Virus record (IMG/VR): IMGVR_UViG_3300038551_000101
Coordinates: 1-52,350 of that record
Length of the DNA stretch: 52,350 nt
Direction: 5' to 3' (one strand)
Source: a virus
Shown: piece by piece, positions 47,956-52,350 of the stretch
How the letters are laid out: each line of letters starts with the position of its first letter
Position numbering within the stretch: the stretch's first letter is position 1
Notes under the pieces: model-generated
Databases searched by the model: none
What the model saw: the letters and a program-made list of their open reading frames with translations, nothing else
Told to the model about the DNA's origin: nothing
Position numbers and translations under genes: made by a program

Positions 47956-50900
47956 CTATGTTGCTAGATTCAATTCATCCCAAAGTTCTCTCAAAGCCTT
48001 TTTCGTTTCTTCTTTTACCTGTTGAGCAATTGAAGCATCTCCATTGCTATTAACATGAATAACAACCTGTGGTGCAAATGTAGTGCCTGAAGAATTCCCT
48101 CCACCGCCACCACCATTTCCACGAGACGGGCTATCTTTTTCCAGATTCAGTGTAGGTCTTGATCCAGTTGTACCTAATATCCCAGCTTCTCGTAAAGCGT
48201 TCGATTGTCGAGCGGTTAATACTGCTTCATCCTTATGGAGAATCGCTTTATATCCGTCAAACGGTACTTGTGCAAGACCTGTAGCGTGACTTCCATCTGC
48301 TCCACCGCCAGGCATCCAAGAAGGAAGAGAAGGGAATTTAAATGATGGCATTTTGAAACTCTTAATGGCTCCAACAAAACCGTCCCAGGCTCCTTTTGCT
48401 CGATCTATAAAGTTGAATAACGGACTAAAGAAATTCGAGACGGCTGTTTTGGCTGAATCCATCGCGTTACTGATAACATCTTTTACAGAATTCCAAACCG
48501 ACGTCGTGACGGACTTTACAGTATCGAAATTACTCTTTATCGCGTTGTAAATACTTGTCACTATTTGAGTTACAATTCCGACAGCTGCGTTGAACGCCGA
48601 CTGTATCGCCGATGTGACCGCCGTCCAAATTGTACGGGCTGTGTTTAGTACGTTGTTAAAGGTCGTAGTGATTGCGGTCCAAATTTGGGTTGCTATTTGA
48701 ACGACGTAATTCCACGCCATTGTAAAGAAAGTCTGTATAGCCGATGCGACCGCCGTCCAAATCGTGATAGCCGTTGTAAGGATATTAGTAAAAACTGTAG
48801 AAATAGTTGTCCAAATTGCCGTAGCTATCGTGACTATATAGGACCAAATAGTTGAGAAAATCGTAGTGATCGCCGTAACTATCGCCGTCCAAATTGTAAC
48901 CGCCGTCGTCCATATAGCCGTAAAGACAGTTGTAATTCCAGTCCAAATTGCTGTCGCTATCGCAACTATACCCGCCCACAATTGCGTGAATACTGTAACT
49001 ATTGTCGTTACTATTAAATTCCAAACAACCGACGCCGTTGTAACTATCATATTCCAAATATTAGTTAACCCTGTCCAAATCTGCATAGCTGTTTCAACTA
49101 CCCATGAAACTAACGATGACCATAACATCTGTACTACGACTGTCAAGAACGTCCAAAACGTAGTCGCGTCCATAACAAGTTGATTCCACCACGTCGCAAT
49201 TCCTGTGACAAACGATTCAACGCCCGACGAAACCCATTCGACCGCTGCGTCCCAAGCTTCACCAATCGACGTCATGATGTTATTCCAGGTTTCTTTTGTC
49301 CACTCAACTAAGGATGACCACGCCTCGGAAATAGCCGCCCATAACTCGGCTGCCTTTGCCTTTACAGTATCCCAATTCATCCATAAAGCAACACCGATTG
49401 CAATAAGTGCAGCGATTGCAACAACAATCCACGTTATCGGACTTGCTAACATAGCTGTATTTAATCCCCATTGCGCTAACGTCGCCATAACCGTTCCTGC
49501 ACGCCATGCAACCATTAACTGATTTATAACACTGATAATTTGCAATCCTTTCATGATTAACAAGAACGAACCAACGCCCGCCGCTAATGAAACGAATACA
49601 GTCGAAATCCCTTGCCAGTTGTCTTTTATCGTTGTCCCTGCATCAATCATCGTTGTAACTACATCCGTAAGACCTGGTGTTAACTCGCTAATCTTTTGTG
49701 TAATACCTTCAAACGCTGCTAGAACAATTTCACCTAGTGGCGCCGCAGCTTTGATGATGTCACCGAATATGTTCGCGATATTACCTAATGTATCCCATAA
49801 AACCGGACCATTCGTTTGCACATATTCCACGAAATTCTGAAACGCCGGGTTGCTGCTTAGTGTATTTGCCCATGTGCTGAATTTTTCTGTAATGCCTAAA
49901 AGACCGCTTTCCATTTGCTTTCCTAGTGGTGTAAAGGCTTGTAATAGTCCGAATATACCGTTAAATGTATTCCCGAATATGTGTGACCAATTATACAAGC
50001 TACTTGATGCCGTTGTACTTAGCCATTCAAAGAAACTATTCAGACCTCCACCGCTAACGAACCCGTTTAACTCTTCTAATAATTGAGTGACAACCGCACT
50101 CACATTGCCAATCGTAGGCGCTAAACCTGTTAACATGGACTGTGCTAACTTTAGACCCTGGTTAAAAGCATCGAAAATAGGATTCTCAAATTGCTTTGTA
50201 AAGTCGCCCCAAAATGACTTGAATTCCTGTAATTCTTGCAATGCCCCACGCTGCGATGCACTCATACCTTCGTATAGTTCTGCTAATTCCTTTTGGGCGG
50301 CTATTCGTTCTTTTGCACTATCGGCGTTATCAATCTTTTCTTGTATTTGGTCAACTTTCGTTGCTGATTCAAATACTTGACCTAAAACACTAACCGCAAC
50401 TGCTCCATATGCAGCGGCTCCAATTCCTGCTGCTCCAAATGATGCAGCTATTCCCATTATTCCTGCTATAAGTGGTGCACCCATAGCCGTACCAAGTGCG
50501 GTTAATGCTCCAATCGCAATTGTGATAAGTCCTATTTTTAAAGCTGACCCTTCCGCTTGATCACCAACATTATCCACTTCTCTTGCTGCATCTCGAGCGG
50601 CCCTTTCTAGTTCTCGCATAGATGCGCTACCCGTTGCACCCATTGCGCCCATCGCTGCTGAAGCTTCACCCGCTTGATCGCCTACTTCATCTAATGCACT
50701 TGCTGTTTGGTCTGCCTGACTCTCAACGCCATCAAGCATCCCGTCTCCTACTGCTGCCATTGCTGCTAAACCAGAAGCGGCTCCTTGTGCTTCATCCCCT
50801 ATTTCATCAATCGCACTTGCTGCGCTATGTGCTTCTGAAGATATTTCATCAAATGACGCACTGCCAACTGCTGCAATCTCAGCAAATTCAGCCATTACTT

Positions 50901-51030
50901 CATCAATTTCATTTCCCATTTCTTCAAGAGCATCTTCTATATCATCAACGTCTCGCTCTATTCGGTCTAAAATGCCCATATCGACATTATCAAAGTCAAT
51001 GCTAACTATTAACTCACGTAATGATCCCAT
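47956..51030 (-). CDS. Tail tape measure protein
   Basis: A 1024-residue tape measure that sets tail length. N-terminal residues about 55-150 repeat a unit like 'ASAIDEIGDEAQGAASGLAA' three times. A hydrophobic region lies at about 165-215. Residues about 540-640 are membrane-like (IVVAIAALIAIGVALWMNWD), and residues about 610-825 are a Trp/Thr-rich repeat 'IWTxIxTxFxxIWxxxVTIA' with about nine copies. A Gly-rich linker (GNGGGGGGNSSG) precedes the C-terminal helix. By the common rule of about 1.5 angstrom per residue the tail would be roughly 150 nm. Confidence 0.9.
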   Translation of the reverse strand: MGSLRELIVSIDFDNVDMGILDRIERDVDDIEDALEEMGNEIDEVMAEFAEIAAVGSASFDEISSEAHSAASAIDEIGDEAQGAASGLAAMAAVGDGMLDGVESQADQTASALDEVGDQAGEASAAMGAMGATGSASMRELERAARDAAREVDNVGDQAEGSALKIGLITIAIGALTALGTAMGAPLIAGIMGIAASFGAAGIGAAAYGAVAVSVLGQVFESATKVDQIQEKIDNADSAKERIAAQKELAELYEGMSASQRGALQELQEFKSFWGDFTKQFENPIFDAFNQGLKLAQSMLTGLAPTIGNVSAVVTQLLEELNGFVSGGGLNSFFEWLSTTASSSLYNWSHIFGNTFNGIFGLLQAFTPLGKQMESGLLGITEKFSTWANTLSSNPAFQNFVEYVQTNGPVLWDTLGNIANIFGDIIKAAAPLGEIVLAAFEGITQKISELTPGLTDVVTTMIDAGTTIKDNWQGISTVFVSLAAGVGSFLLIMKGLQIISVINQLMVAWRAGTVMATLAQWGLNTAMLASPITWIVVAIAALIAIGVALWMNWDTVKAKAAELWAAISEAWSSLVEWTKETWNNIMTSIGEAWDAAVEWVSSGVESFVTGIATWWNQLVMDATTFWTFLTVVVQMLWSSLVSWVVETAMQIWTGLTNIWNMIVTTASVVWNLIVTTIVTVFTQLWAGIVAIATAIWTGITTVFTAIWTTAVTIWTAIVTAITTIFSTIWSYIVTIATAIWTTISTVFTNILTTAITIWTAVASAIQTFFTMAWNYVVQIATQIWTAITTTFNNVLNTARTIWTAVTSAIQSAFNAAVGIVTQIVTSIYNAIKSNFDTVKSVTTSVWNSVKDVISNAMDSAKTAVSNFFSPLFNFIDRAKGAWDGFVGAIKSFKMPSFKFPSLPSWMPGGGADGSHATGLAQVPFDGYKAILHKDEAVLTARQSNALREAGILGTTGSRPTLNLEKDSPSRGNGGGGGGNSSGTTFAPQVVIHVNSNGDASIAQQVKEETKKALRELWDELNLAT

Positions 51031-51043
51031 TCTTCACGCCCCT

Positions 51044-51275
51044 TTACTTTGGGGTTTTTGGCATTTTATTTTTCATATTCTTTTCCGTTATGCCGATCGC
51101 AGCTAAAGATTCCATAATATCTTCTGCATCCCATGTTTTTACTTCTTGGGGACTAATATAATAGTGGGCTGCAATTACATGCGCCCACCAAAATTTTGCT
51201 GCTCTTTGAATAAAGCGCTTATCGACACTTTTGATGTCAGTAAGCGCTCGTAATTCCTTATTTTCCTTGTTGAAA
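51044..51275 (-). CDS. Tail chaperone extension reached by +1 frameshift (gpT-like)
   Basis: A 75-codon frame without its own start continues the chaperone ('ALTDIKSVDKRFIQRAAKFW', 'AAHYISPQEVKTWDAEDIME'). It is open from a stop upstream of 51291 to TAA at 51044. Its relation to the chaperone frame is +1. A UUU-C at 51275-51272 lets tRNA-Phe re-pair with UUC, giving a 157-residue fused protein, as in phage G/GT systems. It lies directly before the tape measure, the expected place. Confidence 0.7.
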
Positions 51276-51518
51276 TCGCATTGCTGATATTACCACATCG
51301 TCTAATTCGGCTGAATTATCAAAGTCATCCAGTGTCACTTTAGGTTGTACAACAATATTCTCTAGTACCGCAGAATAAAGTGATCTACGTTTACTCCCTT
51401 TGTTTTCATCAACTTCATCCATAATATCTAACCAAGTAGAAGGCGCTACCTTTTGGAATAGATATTCTTTCTTCTCTACTTTACTAATGTGTTTCTTTGT
51501 TTTTTTATTTTCTGCCAT
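51258..51518 (-). CDS. Tail assembly chaperone (G-like)
   Basis: An 86-residue acidic-basic helical protein ('KEYLFQKVAPSTWLDIMDEV', 'LDDFDNSAELDDVVISAMRF') located between tube and tape measure. G-type chaperones coat the tape measure during assembly. It ends at TAA (51258), shortly after the frameshift site that extends a fraction of products. Confidence 0.78.
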   Translation of the reverse strand: MAENKKTKKHISKVEKKEYLFQKVAPSTWLDIMDEVDENKGSKRRSLYSAVLENIVVQPKVTLDDFDNSAELDDVVISAMRFQQGK

Positions 51519-51550
51519 GTTATAGGCTCCTCTCTATTTCTATCTATTTA

Positions 51551-51949
51551 TCAAAGTGCTGAATAATCAGCTACATAAACTTGCACTTCCACACCACTTA
51601 CTTCTGCTCCAAATTCCGTAGATGGTGTCTTAAGGACACGGCACTCATTACCACCAGCTTTAAATTTGCTATCATTCGCATCAATAACTTGAATCGGGAA
51701 GTTACGTTTTTCTTTAGATAATTTACGTAGTTTCGGTAATGAAGCAGATGTATGTTTGAGTGTAATTGTAATTGTCCCTGTATCATCAGCACTTTCAGCA
51801 AATGTCACATCACCATGCGCTCCAACATGTGGAATCACGTTATCTTCATTTTTTTCACAGTTTACAAAAGTACCATCCATGAACCCAACCATAAATTCAC
51901 CGTCAACAATGACACTTACTTTCTTTGGATCATAAGAATCTACTGCCAT
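51551..51949 (-). CDS. Tail tube protein (DUF3277-like)
   Basis: A 132-residue beta-sandwich protein ('KKVSVIVDGEFMVGFMDGTF', 'DDTGTITITLKHTSASLPKL', 'VSGVEVQVYVADYSAL') of the DUF3277 tube family, placed directly after the sheath as expected. It polymerises into the inner tube. GGGAGG precedes the ATG. Confidence 0.85.
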   Translation of the reverse strand: MAVDSYDPKKVSVIVDGEFMVGFMDGTFVNCEKNEDNVIPHVGAHGDVTFAESADDTGTITITLKHTSASLPKLRKLSKEKRNFPIQVIDANDSKFKAGGNECRVLKTPSTEFGAEVSGVEVQVYVADYSAL

Positions 51950-51973
51950 ATTGTATAAACCTCCCTAAAATGA

Positions 51974-52350
51974 TTAAATTTTTAATACACCTCTAATTTT
52001 CGCGTTCTCAATCGCACCTGCAATCTCTGCTTCCCATTCCAAATCAGGAAGGATTCGTTGCGCTCTATCGTTCGTGCTTACTTCTGCACGAGTAGGAGCG
52101 GCAATGCTATAAAGCGGGTTCTCATCTTTATCCCTTGCGATAATTCCCTGATTCACACCAGCTTTTAGTGTTTTCTCCATTTCCGCTACTACTAAAGCTA
52201 TACCAGCATCAGTAAACGGAACTTTAGGTAGTCGAGCCAATAAACCGAATACTGCTTCTGTCATTCGAGCTTTTAAGAAATATTGCCCTTGCAGAATATC
52301 GATGTACTCACCGGACGCTGTAATACCCTTTGAAGTAATGTTCACGCCAC
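51974..52350 (-). CDS. Tail sheath protein, C-terminal part (continues across the window ends)
   Basis: The last 125 codons of the sheath. The frame is open to the window edge and contains 'GVNITSKGITASGEYIDILQ' and 'IALVVAEMEKTLKAGVNQGI', the C-terminal domain of DUF3383 sheaths. A GTG at 52345 is inside the domain, not a real start. Joined to base 1 directly, the two parts are out of frame; a missing length of 3n+2 bases restores the frame, and family comparison suggests about 25-30 codons are absent. Confidence 0.82.
   Translation of the reverse strand, partial: GVNITSKGITASGEYIDILQGQYFLKARMTEAVFGLLARLPKVPFTDAGIALVVAEMEKTLKAGVNQGIIARDKDENPLYSIAAPTRAEVSTNDRAQRILPDLEWEAEIAGAIENAKIRGVLKI

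Noticed and set aside
48866-49522. Long plus-strand frames opposite the tape measure repeats
   Set aside because: Shadows of the Trp/Thr repeat codons; composition is unnatural and there are no start signals.
1-52350. CRISPR array, tRNA or rRNA genes
   Set aside because: No regularly spaced identical repeats and no cloverleaf with a CCA-proximal acceptor stem could be seen by reading; a tRNA scan would be the decisive test.
1-52350. Integrase or transposase gene
   Set aside because: No tyrosine or serine recombinase motif and no DDE transposase was found in any gene-length frame; the only mobile-element trace is the MITE-like element.

Overview
The window reads as an almost complete, circularly permuted genome of a temperate phage with a contractile tail that is maintained as a plasmid (a phage-plasmid) in a host of the Bacillus cereus group. 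The evidence is the low GC content, strong GGAGG-type ribosome binding sites, frequent GTG and TTG starts, and a mix of familiar Bacillus phage families (XkdX, YopX, FbpA-like, ArpU, DUF3383/DUF3277 tail proteins, GH25 endolysin). No integrase is visible. Instead there is a primase-type Rep gene, a ParA and a probable ParB-like partner. The two window ends lie inside one gene, the tail sheath: its N-terminal part occupies bases 590 to 1 and its C-terminal part bases 52350 to 51974, with a small out-of-frame piece missing. The map therefore closes into a circle apart from a short gap.

Layout. The minus strand carries the phage program. It begins at a repressor/Cro switch near 23.4 kb with TCGCGnnnCGCGA operators. 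The early operon follows (23.4 to 12.4 kb): replisome organizer with internal iterons, DnaC-type loader, ThyX, dUTPase, a DUF1064 nuclease, three paralogous tandem-HTH-repeat proteins and many small phage proteins. It ends at an ArpU-like late activator (11955-12344). Next comes a gene-free, highly structured stretch of about 950 nt ending in a terminator, interpreted as a giant ornate noncoding RNA of the GOLLD/ROOL kind. After it come small accessory genes, including a DUF2829/Tad2-like candidate anti-Thoeris protein. Terminase, portal, MuF, scaffold, capsid, neck and sheath fill 9.0 to 0 kb. Across the junction the late operon continues through tube, a frameshifted tail chaperone, tape measure, baseplate, tail fibres, holin and endolysin (52.3 to 37.3 kb).

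Two other regions interrupt this program. The first, 24.1 to 25.8 kb, is an arbitrium-type decision module: an AimR-like receptor, a 46-residue secreted AimP-like pre-peptide ending DPNPGGG and a downstream structured region that could be aimX. The second, 25.8 to 37.3 kb, is the plasmid half. It holds two XRE regulators, a secreted DUF4352 cargo protein, a gene-free region with inverted and direct repeats and an ABC-ATPase relic, Rep, ParB-like/ParA with repeats, an 850-residue VirD4/TraG-like coupling ATPase with two small membrane proteins, an RHH-like protein, a 22-residue hydrophobic peptide on the opposite strand and a short plus-strand island of unknown small genes.

Putting this together (inference): the repressor switch and the peptide signal would set lysis versus plasmid lysogeny, Rep/Par would keep the prophage as a plasmid, and the ArpU-like activator would start the giant RNA and virion genes. 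The conjugation-like ATPase cassette is not an ordinary phage component and may give the element a second transfer or plasmid-maintenance function.
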